A DNA stretch of 64,000 nucleotides from Tunturibacter empetritectus. Lineage in GTDB: Bacteria > Acidobacteriota > Terriglobia > Terriglobales > Acidobacteriaceae. Position 1 is the stretch's first letter, and each line of letters opens with the position of its first letter. Below are positions 26,553-35,355 of this stretch, one piece after another. Position numbers and translations under genes: made by a program. The stretch is from contig NZ_CP132932.1 in the NCBI RefSeq assembly GCF_040358985.1, forward strand, positions 3,968,001 to 4,032,000, in the 5' to 3' direction. Below the pieces are notes generated by a model. It had not been told where the DNA came from and did no database searches. It saw only the letters and a list, made by a program, of their open reading frames with translations.

Positions 26553-28082
26553 CTATTTTTTTGTGTTTGCGAGTTTCTTCTGGGTTTCGAGGAAGCGGCG
26601 GACGCGGTCGAGGGTGCGGGATTTGCCGAAGACGATCATGCTCTCGAGCAGCGGTGGAGACATGGTGCTGCCGGTGAGGATGGCGCGGAGGAGCATGAAG
26701 TTTTCTTTGACCGACCACTGCTGGGCTTCGCCTAGTTGCTTGAGGGCGGGCTCAAGGGCTTCGTGGGTCCAGTCGGTAGCTTCAAGGACGGTGAGTTGCT
26801 CGGCGGCGAAGGTGAGGGTCTCTTCGGGCGTGCGCTTTTTTGGGACGAAGACTTCTGCGGTGGGCATGATGTCGTCGGCGAAGAGGAAGTGGGTGAGGTT
26901 GCCAAACTCGCCGAGGGTTTCGATGCGGGTCTGGATGAGTGGGGCTATTTGTTGCAGGTAGGCGTCGCTGAGGATGGTTTCGCGTAGGGCCTTGTAGAAG
27001 GCTTCAGGGGTGAGGGCGCGGAGGTATTCGCCGTTGAGCCACTTTAGTTTGGTGAGGTCGAAGACGGGGCCGCCGAGGCGGATATTTTTGACGTCGAAGC
27101 GGGCGACCATGTCGGGAAGGGTGAAGATGTCGGTCTCGCTTGGTTTGGTGGTGGCTTTGGTTTGTGGGGATGGTGCTGGCGTGGCTGCGTCTGCGCTGGG
27201 TGCGGGCATGCCGCCGCCCATGAGACCTAGGAAGTTGATCATGGCTTCGGGGAGGATGCCGGCCTGGCGGAAGTAGATGAGGGAGACAGGATTTTTGCGT
27301 TTGGAGATTTTGGACTTGTCCAGATTGCGCAGGAGAGGCATGTGCCAGAAGCGGGGGATCTGCCAGCCTAAGGCTTTATAGAGGAGGACGTGCTTGGGGG
27401 TGGAGGAGATCCACTCTTCGGCGCGGATGACGTCGGTGATGCGCATGAGGTGGTCGTCGACGACGTTGGCGAGGTGATAGGTGGGGAAGCCGTCGGACTT
27501 CATGAGGACCTGGTCGTCGACGTTGGAGTGGTCGAAGGTGATGTCGCCGCGCAGCTCGTCACGAAATGTGGTCTGGCCGGCGGGGACCTTCATGCGGACG
27601 ACAAAGGGGCGTCCTTCGGCGAGGTAGGCGTCTATTTGTAACTGCGAGAGTTCGCGGTGGCCTCCGTCGTAGCGAGGGGGGAGTTTGGCGGCGATCTGGC
27701 GCTGTCTGAGAGACTCCAGTTCTTCGGGGGTCTCAAAGGCGCGGTAGGCGGTGCCGTTGGCGAGGAGGAGTTCGACATGCTCGCGGTAGATTTCGGTGCG
27801 CTCGGACTGGCGATAGGGGCCGTAGGGGCCACCGAGGTCGGGGCCTTCGTCCCAGGTGAGGCCGAGCCAGCGGAGGGAGTTGAAGATCTCCTGCTCGGAG
27901 GTGGCGACGAAGCGGGTGCGGTCGGTGTCTTCGATGCGGAGGACGAATTTTCCGTCGCGCTGGCGGGCGTAGAGGTAGTTAATGAGGCCGATGTAAGCGG
28001 TGCCTACGTGAGGGTCGCCTGTGGGGGAGGGAGCGATGCGGACGCGGATGGGGGAGTCGGAGGTGCTGATGCTATTCGTCAT
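26553..28082 (-). CDS. gltX: Glutamyl-tRNA synthetase
   Basis: Class I synthetase charging tRNA-Glu, 509 residues from the ATG at 28082 (a TTG three codons upstream is also open). The HIGH-type motif is PSPTGDPHVGTAYIGL and the KMSKS-type motif is DKSKISKRKNPVSL. Between the catalytic part and the helical stem-contact region there is an insertion of about 25 residues rich in Ala, Pro and Thr (around residues 292-318), which most GltX proteins lack. The C-terminal anticodon-binding domain is complete. No second glutamyl or glutaminyl synthetase is in the window. Confidence 0.95.
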   Translation of the reverse strand: MTNSISTSDSPIRVRIAPSPTGDPHVGTAYIGLINYLYARQRDGKFVLRIEDTDRTRFVATSEQEIFNSLRWLGLTWDEGPDLGGPYGPYRQSERTEIYREHVELLLANGTAYRAFETPEELESLRQRQIAAKLPPRYDGGHRELSQLQIDAYLAEGRPFVVRMKVPAGQTTFRDELRGDITFDHSNVDDQVLMKSDGFPTYHLANVVDDHLMRITDVIRAEEWISSTPKHVLLYKALGWQIPRFWHMPLLRNLDKSKISKRKNPVSLIYFRQAGILPEAMINFLGLMGGGMPAPSADAATPAPSPQTKATTKPSETDIFTLPDMVARFDVKNIRLGGPVFDLTKLKWLNGEYLRALTPEAFYKALRETILSDAYLQQIAPLIQTRIETLGEFGNLTHFLFADDIMPTAEVFVPKKRTPEETLTFAAEQLTVLEATDWTHEALEPALKQLGEAQQWSVKENFMLLRAILTGSTMSPPLLESMIVFGKSRTLDRVRRFLETQKKLANTKK

Positions 28083-28127
28083 AGAGGCCAAGAGTTAATG
28101 CTAGCAGAGGGCTTGGCCTCTATGGGA

Positions 28128-28895
28128 TTAGAGCTTCGAGCCACCGTCGACCGGGATGCTGGCTCCGGTGATCCAGCGCGCTTTATCGGAGGCGAGAAAG
28201 GCGACTACGTCGGCGACGTCTTCGGGCTTGCCGAGTCGCTTGAGAGCTTGCATTTCTAAAGCGGTTTCGCGTCCGGCTTCGGTTTTGGTGAAGTTCGACA
28301 TGTCGGTGTCGATGACGCCTGGTGCGACGGCGTTGACGCGGATACCGCTTGGTCCGAGGATGGCGGCCCAGTTCCTGACGAGAGTTTCGAGTGCACCTTT
28401 GGTGGAGGCGTAGGCGAGGACGGAAGGGTTCTCGATGCCGGGTTTACCGATGACAGCGTGGGCTACGACGGAGGTGATCATGATGATGTTGGAGCCTTCG
28501 CCGAGAATGGGCAGGAGTTGCTGCACGAGGAAGAAGGGGCTTCGGACGTTGGTGGCGAAAAGATTGTCGAAGTCTTCTACGGTGTGATCGGCGATGCGGG
28601 CAGACTTGCTGACTCCTGCGTTGGATACGAGGATGTCGAGTCGATCGCCGACGATGGAGCGGACCTTTTCGGCAAGCAGGGCAGCGCCGTTCGGGGTTGC
28701 GAGATCTACGGAGATTGCGTCTGCGCGTCCGCCTTTGGATTGAATGGCGGCGACGAGAGATTGGGCCTCCTGCGCGGAGCGGCCGTAGTGAACCAGAACG
28801 TGGGCTCCGGCTTCGGCGAGAGCCAGGGCTGTAGCGCGGCCGATTCCTCGGGAGGCTCCGGTAACGAGCGCGGTTTTATTGTGAAGCGTGATCAT
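28128..28895 (-). CDS. SDR-family NAD(P)-dependent oxidoreductase
   Basis: A 255-residue short-chain dehydrogenase. The cofactor motif is TGASRGIGRA, the structural motif is NAGVSK, and the catalytic Tyr-x-x-x-Lys is in YASTKGALE, with the catalytic Ser in ITSVVAH and the C-terminal GASIPVDGG. A good ribosome-binding site (GAGGAG) precedes the ATG. A basic-residue pattern suggests NADP, but the substrate is unknown. It is 135 bp downstream of a second SDR gene on the same strand, with a hairpin between them, and both are divergent from a LysR regulator. Confidence 0.88.
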   Translation of the reverse strand: MITLHNKTALVTGASRGIGRATALALAEAGAHVLVHYGRSAQEAQSLVAAIQSKGGRADAISVDLATPNGAALLAEKVRSIVGDRLDILVSNAGVSKSARIADHTVEDFDNLFATNVRSPFFLVQQLLPILGEGSNIIMITSVVAHAVIGKPGIENPSVLAYASTKGALETLVRNWAAILGPSGIRVNAVAPGVIDTDMSNFTKTEAGRETALEMQALKRLGKPEDVADVVAFLASDKARWITGASIPVDGGSKL

Positions 28896-28950
28896 TCTTT
28901 CTCCTCGTTTGTGAGTGCACGGGTTGCGGCGACTCGATGTATGCCACAGG

Positions 28951-28984
28951 TTGAGAGCCGACTCATCCTTGGGCCGGCTCTCAA
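28951..28984. terminator. Ten-base-pair hairpin between the two SDR genes
   Basis: TTGAGAGCCG (28951-28960) and CGGCTCTCAA (28975-28984) are perfectly complementary with a 14-base loop. On the minus strand it lies after the upstream SDR gene and before the next one, so it may end or attenuate transcription or stabilise the RNA. A clear T-run is missing, so a simple intrinsic terminator is not proven. Confidence 0.5.
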
Positions 28985-29030
28985 TTGTGTTTGCAAAGGT
29001 GACACTTTTTTGTGCCGAGTGCAGGTTGGC

Positions 29031-29771
29031 TCAGGCGTTGGTTCCGCCATCTACTGTGAGATTGGTTCCTGTGATGTAGGAGGCTTCTGGACTGGCGACG
29101 AATGAGACCAGAGCTGCAACCTCATCGACCGTGCCGTAGCGGCCGAGCGATGTGGCAGCCTTTTGAGGAACAGCCCAGTCGCCGGAGGCGGGATTCAGAT
29201 CGGTGTCGATTGGGCCTGGCTGGACGTTGTTGACGGTGATGCCGCGGCCACCAATTTCTCTGGCCAGCCCCTGCGTGAACATCTTGACGGCGCCCTTGGT
29301 GGCGGAGTATGCGACGAGACCGGGAGCGACGACCCGCTCGCCGACGCAGGAGCCGATCATGATGATGCGACCGCCAGTCTTCAAGTGCTTGAGAGCGGCC
29401 TGGGTTGCGGCCAGTACACCGCGGATGTTGATGTTGATGACCTGGTCGATCTCGTCCAAGGGGGTCTCTTCGAATGGCTTGGGGATGGCGGTGCCGGCGT
29501 TGTTTACGAGAATGTCGAGTCCGCCGAAGGTTGCGACGGTCTTTTCGACCGCGGCTTTGACTGCCTGGGGGTCGGCGGCGTCGGCTTGAATGGCGAGGGC
29601 TTTTCCGCCCTCGGCTTCAATCGCTTTGACTACGGCAGAGGCCGAGGTTGCGTCTTTGGCGTAGGTGATGGCGACGCTGGCGCCGTCGGAGGCGAGACGT
29701 TTGGCGATCGCTGCGCCGATACCGCGGGAGCCGCCCGTAACGAGTGCTACTTTTTTCGTGAGGTTAGACAT
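29031..29771 (-). CDS. SDR-family oxidoreductase (FabG-like)
   Basis: A 246-residue short-chain dehydrogenase with cofactor motif TGGSRGIGAA, NNAGTA, catalytic Ser in IGSCVG and Tyr/Lys in YSATKGAVK, and the terminal TNLTVDGG. The start has AAAGGAGA just upstream. It lies first in the minus-strand pair and faces the LysR gene across 275 bp, so it is the likely main target of that regulator. It resembles FabG but lacks a fatty acid synthesis context, and its substrate is unknown. Confidence 0.88.
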   Translation of the reverse strand: MSNLTKKVALVTGGSRGIGAAIAKRLASDGASVAITYAKDATSASAVVKAIEAEGGKALAIQADAADPQAVKAAVEKTVATFGGLDILVNNAGTAIPKPFEETPLDEIDQVININIRGVLAATQAALKHLKTGGRIIMIGSCVGERVVAPGLVAYSATKGAVKMFTQGLAREIGGRGITVNNVQPGPIDTDLNPASGDWAVPQKAATSLGRYGTVDEVAALVSFVASPEASYITGTNLTVDGGTNA

Positions 29772-29792
29772 GATTCTCCTTTAATGTTCCTG

Positions 29793-29816
29793 TGAATGAT
29801 TCATGAGTCGGCCGAC
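29793..29816. promoter_or_regulatory. Two adjacent perfect palindromes upstream of the SDR gene
   Basis: TGAATGATTCA (29793-29803) and GTCGGCCGAC (29807-29816) are perfect palindromes in the leader of the upstream SDR gene, between it and the LysR gene. They could be regulator-binding sites; the LysR T-N11-A form is not an obvious match. Confidence 0.35.
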
Positions 29817-30046
29817 CGTCATGGTCTTCGAAGGTGTGAAGCTCCTATCTGATGTGGTGTCGTCGCGATTGGATTTGCCATTTTCAGGAATAACAGCCAT
29901 TCCATTGAGGAATAGATCCAGAACGTGAGGTAAGCATCGGAGAGTGAGACAGCCCCCTCATTAGGGTTGCTGATCGCCGCGCAGAAAGAGGTATATGCGC
30001 TGCTGCTTGAGGAAATACAATCCATTTTGTAGAGCGGAGAGTTGGC

Positions 30047-30955
30047 GTGGATAAATTGGATGCGATGCAGGTGTTCGTCCGGCTGATAGAGAAAGGGAGT
30101 TTCTCCGCTGTCGCGAAAGAACGTGGAGTTGGCCAGCCTGCTATCAGCAAACAGATCTCTGCGCTGGAAGATGAACTGGGAACTGAACTGATTCATCGGA
30201 CGTCCCGCTCGATTGTGCTGACGGAGGCGGGTCATGATTTCTATGAGTCTGCTTCACGGATTCTTGATGACTTTGAGAGCGCGACTTCACGCATCGGTCG
30301 AGGACAGACGGCCCCGAAGGGGCTGATTCGCGTGACCGTTGCTCCTACGTTCGCCCGGCTGCACATGGTGTCAAAGCTGTCTGCATTTTTCGCTGCCTAC
30401 CCTGATATTGCGATCGAGATGGCTGCGTCGGAGAGTCCGACGACGATCATCGAGGATGGGTTCGATCTGGCGATTCACTCGGGCGATCTGCCGGACTCGA
30501 GTCTGGTTGGGCGCAGGTTCGCGCAGACGATGATTATTCTGGTGGCTACTCCGCAGTATCTGTCGCGGTATGGAGCTCCTGGTTCGCCGGACGAGCTTAG
30601 CCGATTCCGATCGGTTGTTTTTATGGAGCGAGGGGCGGTGCAGCCTTGGAAGTTCGGATCGGGAAAAGACGTTAAGCGAGTTATTCCGACTGGAGTGTTT
30701 CGCACCAGCGATATTGAGCAGATGAGGATGGGTGTCCTAGAACATCTGGGGATTGCGCAGGCCCCAGCGTGGCTCTTCGCCGCAGAGCTGAGAGAAGGTA
30801 CAGTTCTACGTCTGATGAGGCCCTTTGAGCGAATGGTGCCGATCCTTGCGGTGAGGCCTGCGAGTCGCAGGATGTCGACCAAAGTGCGGGTGTTTATTGA
30901 ACATTTGGAGAAGACGTTTGCGCTGTGTTCGCAGTTCAATCCGCGAACTGGATAA
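30047..30955 (+). CDS. LysR-family transcription regulator
   Basis: A 302-residue regulator. The N-terminal winged helix is FVRLIEKGSFSAVAKERGVGQPAISKQISALEDELG, followed by the periplasmic-binding-protein-like effector domain. The start is GTG at 30047 (MDKLDAMQVF is a common LysR start) with GGAGAG upstream. It is divergently transcribed from the two SDR genes, the classic arrangement for LysR and its target. The inducer is unknown; an aldehyde, ketone or quinone that the SDRs act on would fit. Confidence 0.9.
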   Translation: MDKLDAMQVFVRLIEKGSFSAVAKERGVGQPAISKQISALEDELGTELIHRTSRSIVLTEAGHDFYESASRILDDFESATSRIGRGQTAPKGLIRVTVAPTFARLHMVSKLSAFFAAYPDIAIEMAASESPTTIIEDGFDLAIHSGDLPDSSLVGRRFAQTMIILVATPQYLSRYGAPGSPDELSRFRSVVFMERGAVQPWKFGSGKDVKRVIPTGVFRTSDIEQMRMGVLEHLGIAQAPAWLFAAELREGTVLRLMRPFERMVPILAVRPASRRMSTKVRVFIEHLEKTFALCSQFNPRTG

Positions 30956-31075
30956 TATGTGATCTAAACGGTCACAAAATTGCAGTAGCTTGCAATGGGG
31001 CGATAAAGAACAGACAACGGCGTGAAGAGGTTGGGTGGAAAGGGACGGGCGGTTTGGGCAGGACGGAGTTCGTCG

Positions 31076-31101
31076 GGATCCTTCGCTGTGCTCAGGATGA
31101 C
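31076..31101. repeat. Dispersed GGATCCTTCGC...CAGGATGAC repeat, copy 1
   Basis: Core GGATCCTTCGCTGTGCTCAG followed by GATGAC; arms ATCCT and AGGAT can pair. Related copies are at 31141, 32113 and 40446. It lies between the LysR and DUF1080 genes. Confidence 0.75.
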
Positions 31102-31140
31102 AGCAGAGGCTTAGTGCGCCAGCTAATACGGAGTTCGGAG

Positions 31141-31180
31141 GGATCCTTCCCCCATCGGCTTCGCTCAGGGGCAGGATGAC
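31141..31180. repeat. Dispersed GGATCCTTC repeat, expanded copy 2
   Basis: GGATCCTTCCCCCATCGGCT then TCGCTCAGGG and GCAGGATGAC: the same ends as copy 1 with a longer middle. It is 39 bp after copy 1 in the same gene-free stretch. Confidence 0.65.
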
Positions 31181-31228
31181 AGCAACAGGCCGCCTAATTT
31201 TGTGATGGAAGGCTGATTCAGAGTTGCG

Positions 31229-32017
31229 CTACTTGAGTTCGCGGACCCATATGTTGCGGAAGCTGATGGGTTCGCTGTGGTCGCCATGGGCTTGCAGCTT
31301 GATTGGGGCGGTGTCGTACTTTTTGTAGAAGGGCTGGCCGATGTAGCGGGTCTCGCCTTTTAGCTCGAAGTGATTTTGGACGAGGATGCCGTTGAAGAAG
31401 ACGGTGGCGTAGGCGGGGGTTTTAAGGGTGCCGTCTTCGTTGAAGGTGGGTGCGGTCCAGATGACGTTGTAGGTCTGCCACTCGCCGGGTTTGCGGTTGG
31501 GGTTGGCGAGTGGGATGGCCTGCTTATAGATGCTGCCGGCCTGGCCGTTGACGTAGGTTTTGTTGTTGTAGGAGTCGAGGATCTGGAGCTCGTAGCCGGC
31601 GTCGCCGGTGCCGGTGGAGGCGAGGAAGACGCCGCTGTTGCCGCGGGCCTGGTCGGTGCCGGTGATGTTTGTGGGGATTCGCCACTCGATGTGGAGCTGG
31701 TAGTTTTTGAAGCTGTGTTTGGTTTTGATGTTGCCGGAGCCTGGGGCTTTGCTGACGGTGAGGATGCCGTCGGCTACGGTCCATTGAGCGGGGGATTTGT
31801 CTTTGGTGGAGACCCACTGGTCGAGGTTTTTGCCGTCGAAGAGGACGATGGCGTCGGAGGGTGGCGCGGAGTCGGTGGCTCCGGGTGTGACGATCGGGGG
31901 GACCGGCTCGTAGACTTCGGTGTCCTCATGCTTTGGCGCAGCGGGCTGTTGCGCGGAGAGGGAGACGGTGACGACGGTCAGGGTTGCGAAGGCTAGGAGC
32001 GAAGAGTGGATGTGCAT
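31229..32017 (-). CDS. Secreted DUF1080 (3-keto-disaccharide hydrolase-like) protein
   Basis: A 262-residue protein with a signal peptide (MHIHSSLLAFATLTVVTVSLSA) and one DUF1080 domain of concanavalin-like fold: FDGKNLDQWVS, the GNSGVFL block, GYELQILDSY and the closing PISFRNIWVREL. Members cut or bind modified sugars outside the cell; a family name is 3-keto-disaccharide hydrolase, but only some have been tested. Acidobacteria and Planctomycetes carry many. It is a single minus-strand gene between two groups of dispersed repeats; no sugar gene cluster is near. Confidence 0.86.
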   Translation of the reverse strand: MHIHSSLLAFATLTVVTVSLSAQQPAAPKHEDTEVYEPVPPIVTPGATDSAPPSDAIVLFDGKNLDQWVSTKDKSPAQWTVADGILTVSKAPGSGNIKTKHSFKNYQLHIEWRIPTNITGTDQARGNSGVFLASTGTGDAGYELQILDSYNNKTYVNGQAGSIYKQAIPLANPNRKPGEWQTYNVIWTAPTFNEDGTLKTPAYATVFFNGILVQNHFELKGETRYIGQPFYKKYDTAPIKLQAHGDHSEPISFRNIWVRELK

Positions 32018-32112
32018 GATTTCTAGATGAGGATATACCCAATTGTGCGCAGTTTGGGTGTGTCGTCATGTTGCGACGGGTGGAACGGATGGAGCCATGA
32101 GTAAAAATACGG

Positions 32113-32138
32113 GGATCCTTCGCTCCGCTCAGGATGAC
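32113..32138. repeat. Dispersed GGATCCTTCGC...CAGGATGAC repeat, copy 3
   Basis: Core GGATCCTTCGCTCCGCTCAG followed by GATGAC. It differs from copy 1 only in the middle bases. It lies between the DUF1080 start and the DAHP synthase stop. Confidence 0.75.
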
Positions 32139-32181
32139 GACTTTCTAAATTCGACGCCTTTGTATTGGTTGGAAGAGTGCG

Positions 32182-33249
32182 CTAGCTGCGGGCGGCGCGG
32201 ACGGCGGCGGCTAATTCGGCTAGGGCGGCTTTGGTTTCGGGCCAGTCGATGCAGGCGTCGGTGATGGATTGGCCGTAGACGAGGGGTTTACCGGGGACTA
32301 GCTTTTGCGCGCCAGCGACGAGGTTGCTTTCGAGCATGACGCCCATGATGCGGGTGTCGTTCGCTGGAGTTGCGGCGGTAATCTGGGCGGCTACGTTGCG
32401 GGCTACGGCGGATTGCTGGGTGTGGTCTTTGTGGCTGTTGGCGTGGCTGCAGTCGATCATGACCTGAGGGCGGATGCCGGCTTTTTCCATCTGCTTGCAG
32501 GTGTCTTCTACGGCGGTGGCGTCGTAGTTGGTGGTGTTGCGGCCGCCGCGCAGGATGATGTGGCAGTCCTGGTTGCCTTTGGTGACGAAGATGGCGGTCT
32601 GGCCGTGCTTGGTGTGGCCGAGGAAGTTGTGAGCCTGATTGGCGGAGAGGATGGCTTCAATGGCGATCTGCACGTTGCCGGAGGTGCCGTTTTTGAAACC
32701 GACGGGGCAGGAGAGGCCGGAGACGAGCTCGCGGTGGACCTGACTTTCGGTGGTGCGGGCGCCGATGGCTCCCCAGCTTACGAGGGAGGAGACGTACTGC
32801 GGGGAGATCATGTCGAGGAACTCGGTGCCGGCGGGGACGCCCATCTCGGCGAGGTCGAGGAGGAGGTGGCGGGCTTTGCGGAGGCCGTCGTTGATCTTGA
32901 AGGACTCGTCGAGGTAGGGGTCGTTGATGAGGCCCTTCCAGCCGAGGGTGGTGCGGGGCTTCTCGAAGTAGACGCGCATGATGATGCAGAGGTCGCGGGA
33001 GTGCTCGGCGATGGCGGATTTGAGTAGCTCGGCGTACTCGCGGGCGGCGTCGGTGTCGTGGATGGAGCAGGGGCCGACGACTACGAGGAGACGATGGTCT
33101 TCGCCGTGGAGGATTTTGATGATCTCGGTGCGGGCTTTGTAGACGGTCGCGGAGGCGGCTTCGGTGATGGGGAGCTCTTCTTCGAGGGCGACGGGCGGGA
33201 GGACGACTTTGGTCCAGGTGATGCGAAGGTCATCGGTGGGAAAGAGCAT
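32182..33249 (-). CDS. aroG: 3-deoxy-7-phosphoheptulonate (DAHP) synthase, AroF/G/H type
   Basis: First enzyme of the shikimate pathway: phosphoenolpyruvate plus erythrose-4-phosphate to DAHP. The 355-residue protein is the type I-alpha form known from E. coli: it starts MLFPTDDLRITWTKVVLPPV and has VVGPCSIHD, YFEKPRTTLGWKGLIND, GARTTESQVHRE and DCSHANSHKDH. The ATG at 33249 fits the family start; a GTG at 33312 would add 21 residues. Which aromatic amino acid feeds back on it cannot be told here. It is a single gene, divergent from tdh. Confidence 0.94.
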   Translation of the reverse strand: MLFPTDDLRITWTKVVLPPVALEEELPITEAASATVYKARTEIIKILHGEDHRLLVVVGPCSIHDTDAAREYAELLKSAIAEHSRDLCIIMRVYFEKPRTTLGWKGLINDPYLDESFKINDGLRKARHLLLDLAEMGVPAGTEFLDMISPQYVSSLVSWGAIGARTTESQVHRELVSGLSCPVGFKNGTSGNVQIAIEAILSANQAHNFLGHTKHGQTAIFVTKGNQDCHIILRGGRNTTNYDATAVEDTCKQMEKAGIRPQVMIDCSHANSHKDHTQQSAVARNVAAQITAATPANDTRIMGVMLESNLVAGAQKLVPGKPLVYGQSITDACIDWPETKAALAELAAAVRAARS

Positions 33250-33447
33250 GGGTCTCGCTAGAGTCTGATCAGATGGAGCGGCGTTCCGCTGTGAGTCTTG
33301 TGAAATTATCACGTCTGTTTATCTTATAGCCTGTGGTGTGATTGTAGAGCTGCTTGCGGTGCTGCGGTGCAGACTAGAATGGTGACTGCGGGTTGAGGTT
33401 GTCGAGCCGTAGTTCAGCTGCTAGACGCAACAGGAAAGGTTCCCCCA

Positions 33448-34482
33448 GTGAAGGCATTAGTGAAGAGCCGCGAAGAGCGCGGCCTGTGGCTCGAAGATGT
33501 TCCTGAGCCAGAGATGGGCATCAATGACGTTAAGATTCGTGTTCTGGCTACCGGCATCTGCGGGACCGACCTTCACATCTATGAGTGGGACGCGTGGGCT
33601 CGCTCGACGATCAAGCAGGGGCTGACGATTGGACATGAGTTTGTCGGCGAGGTGGTGGCGGTTGGGTCGAATGTAAACGATATTCCGATTGGGCAGCTGG
33701 TGAGCGGCGAGGGGCATGTGGTTTGCGGGCGCTGCCGTAACTGCCTTGCGGGGCGGCGCCATCTTTGCGCGTTCACGCTGGGCGTTGGGGTGAATCGCAA
33801 CGGGGCGTTTGCGGAGTACGTTGTGCTGCCGATGTCGAATATCTGGATTCACAGTGCAGGGGTGCCGCATGAGATTGCGGCGATCTTCGATCCGCTGGGC
33901 AATGCGGTGCATACTGCGCTGGCGTTTCCCGTGCTGGGCGAGGATGTGCTGGTTACGGGGGCTGGGCCGATCGGGATTATGGCTGCGGCTGTGGCTCGAC
34001 ATGCGGGTGCTCGGCACGTGGTGATCTCGGATCCGAATGAGTACCGCAGGGCTCTAGCGGAGAAGGTGGGGGTGACGCTGGCGGTTGATCCTCGGGCGAC
34101 TCCGCTGAAGGAGATTCAGCAGAAGCTGCATATGCAGGAGGGCTTCGATGTGGGGCTTGAGATGTCGGGGAATCCGAATGCGTTTCGGGATATGCTCGCG
34201 AATATGAGCCACGGCGCGAAGATTGCGATGCTAGGGATTCCTTCGGAGGATATTTCGATTAATTGGAATCAGGTGGTGTTCAATCAGCTTACGATTCGCG
34301 GCATCTACGGACGGGAGATGTACGAGACCTGGTACAAGATGACCGTGATGCTTGAGAGCGGGCTGGATATCTCGGGCGTGATTACGCACCGGATGAACTG
34401 GCGTGACTATGAGGACGGCTTTGCGGCGATGCGGTCGGGGAACTCGGGGAAGGTGATTCTCGACTGGAGCGACGTTGGTTAG
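33448..34482 (+). CDS. tdh: L-threonine 3-dehydrogenase
   Basis: Zinc-dependent, NAD-linked medium-chain dehydrogenase that oxidises threonine to 2-amino-3-ketobutyrate. The 344-residue protein starts GTG ([19 protein letters not shown]) and has the catalytic zinc site in [16 protein letters not shown] and [12 protein letters not shown], the structural zinc site in [14 protein letters not shown], and the [10 protein letters not shown] nucleotide motif. The YEWD pattern is the mark of threonine dehydrogenase rather than other sorbitol or alcohol dehydrogenases. The partner Kbl is not next to it. Confidence 0.93.
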   Translation: MKALVKSREERGLWLEDVPEPEMGINDVKIRVLATGICGTDLHIYEWDAWARSTIKQGLTIGHEFVGEVVAVGSNVNDIPIGQLVSGEGHVVCGRCRNCLAGRRHLCAFTLGVGVNRNGAFAEYVVLPMSNIWIHSAGVPHEIAAIFDPLGNAVHTALAFPVLGEDVLVTGAGPIGIMAAAVARHAGARHVVISDPNEYRRALAEKVGVTLAVDPRATPLKEIQQKLHMQEGFDVGLEMSGNPNAFRDMLANMSHGAKIAMLGIPSEDISINWNQVVFNQLTIRGIYGREMYETWYKMTVMLESGLDISGVITHRMNWRDYEDGFAAMRSGNSGKVILDWSDVG

Positions 34483-34663
34483 GTGCCACGAGTATTGCTC
34501 TACGCTAGATAAAACCTCACTTTCCACTCGGCTCGCTCTGGTTGCACCGAGCGGGCTGTGGTGCAGGCCTGTGTCCATTGCAGGCTTCGCTAGAGCTTTG
34601 AGGATCGCTCATGCGAGTGACGACGCCTTATAATCGCACCTGCGAAAAGACAGAGAGGATGCG

Positions 34664-35140
34664 ATGAATATCCAGCAACACGCCGGGTTCTACGTGGTAG
34701 GCGTAGCGGCTCGCACAGATAATGCGGCTGAGAAGAACGGCAACGGAAAGATCGGGGAGATCTGGCATAGGCTGTTGCGCGATAATCTTGCTGCGAAGAT
34801 TCCGAACAAGCTTGGCATCGATCTGATTGCGGTATATACCGACTATGAGTCGGACCATAAGGGCCAGTACACGTACCTTCTGGGTTTGCCTGTCTCTTCG
34901 ATCCAGAACATACCTAAGAACTTCGTCGCGAAACACGTTCCTGATGGCCGCTATGCTGTGGTTACGTCGAACAGAGGACCGGTGACGAAGGTTGTTCCTG
35001 AGACGTGGCATCGGATCTGGTCGATGTCGCCCGGGGAGCTAGGGGGGACGCGATCCTTCCGAGCGGACTACGAGATTTACGATCAGCGTTCGGCCGATCC
35101 GGAGAAGGCCCAGATTGAAGTTTATGTCGGCCTTCGTTGA
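34664..35140 (+). CDS. GyrI-like small-molecule-binding (effector-binding domain) protein
   Basis: A 158-residue protein made up of one GyrI/AraC effector-binding-like domain: it starts NIQQHAGFYVVGVAARTDNA, with IGEIWHRLL, YTYLLGLPVSSI, GRYAVVTSNRGPVTKVVPETWHRIW and the closing IEVYVGL. It looks like the integron-cassette type (Cass2-like) and has no DNA-binding part. It likely binds or sequesters a small hydrophobic ligand or drug. A ribosome-binding site AGAGAGGA precedes the ATG. It is a single gene between tdh and the AIM24 gene. Confidence 0.8.
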   Translation: MNIQQHAGFYVVGVAARTDNAAEKNGNGKIGEIWHRLLRDNLAAKIPNKLGIDLIAVYTDYESDHKGQYTYLLGLPVSSIQNIPKNFVAKHVPDGRYAVVTSNRGPVTKVVPETWHRIWSMSPGELGGTRSFRADYEIYDQRSADPEKAQIEVYVGLR

Positions 35141-35170
35141 ACGCATTTGTCATGCACTGCAACTGTTTTA

Positions 35171-35265
35171 CCGGTCGGGCCCACTGCGCTTGGCCACCCT
35201 GCAAGCGATGATCTGTTTGCGGGGTCCCGGTTGGAACGGTCAGTTCCTTACGGGTTTACCTCTTT
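35171..35265. repeat. Two-block dispersed repeat, copy 1
   Basis: Block A (35171-35193) reads CCGGTCGGGCCCACTGCGCT with TGG; block B (near 35236) reads GGTCAGTTCC then TTACGGGTTTACC. Both blocks recur at 39535-39590, there without the 40-bp spacer. Confidence 0.6.
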
Positions 35266-35355
35266 CTTGCAGCTACGATCAGTGATGGCCCTCCTGTAGA
35301 TAAGAGAAGTTTGCCGCCCACGTATACTTGTTGCGTCGCGGTATCAGGAGACCTT

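Noticed and set aside
29819..30235. Minus-strand 138-residue frame overlapping the LysR start
   Set aside because: It is antisense to a well-supported LysR gene and shows no recognisable domain.
33391..33447. Possible tRNA-like stretch before tdh (GTAGTTCAGCTGCTAGA)
   Set aside because: It has a tRNA-like D-arm word, but no matching acceptor stem, anticodon arm or T-arm could be found.
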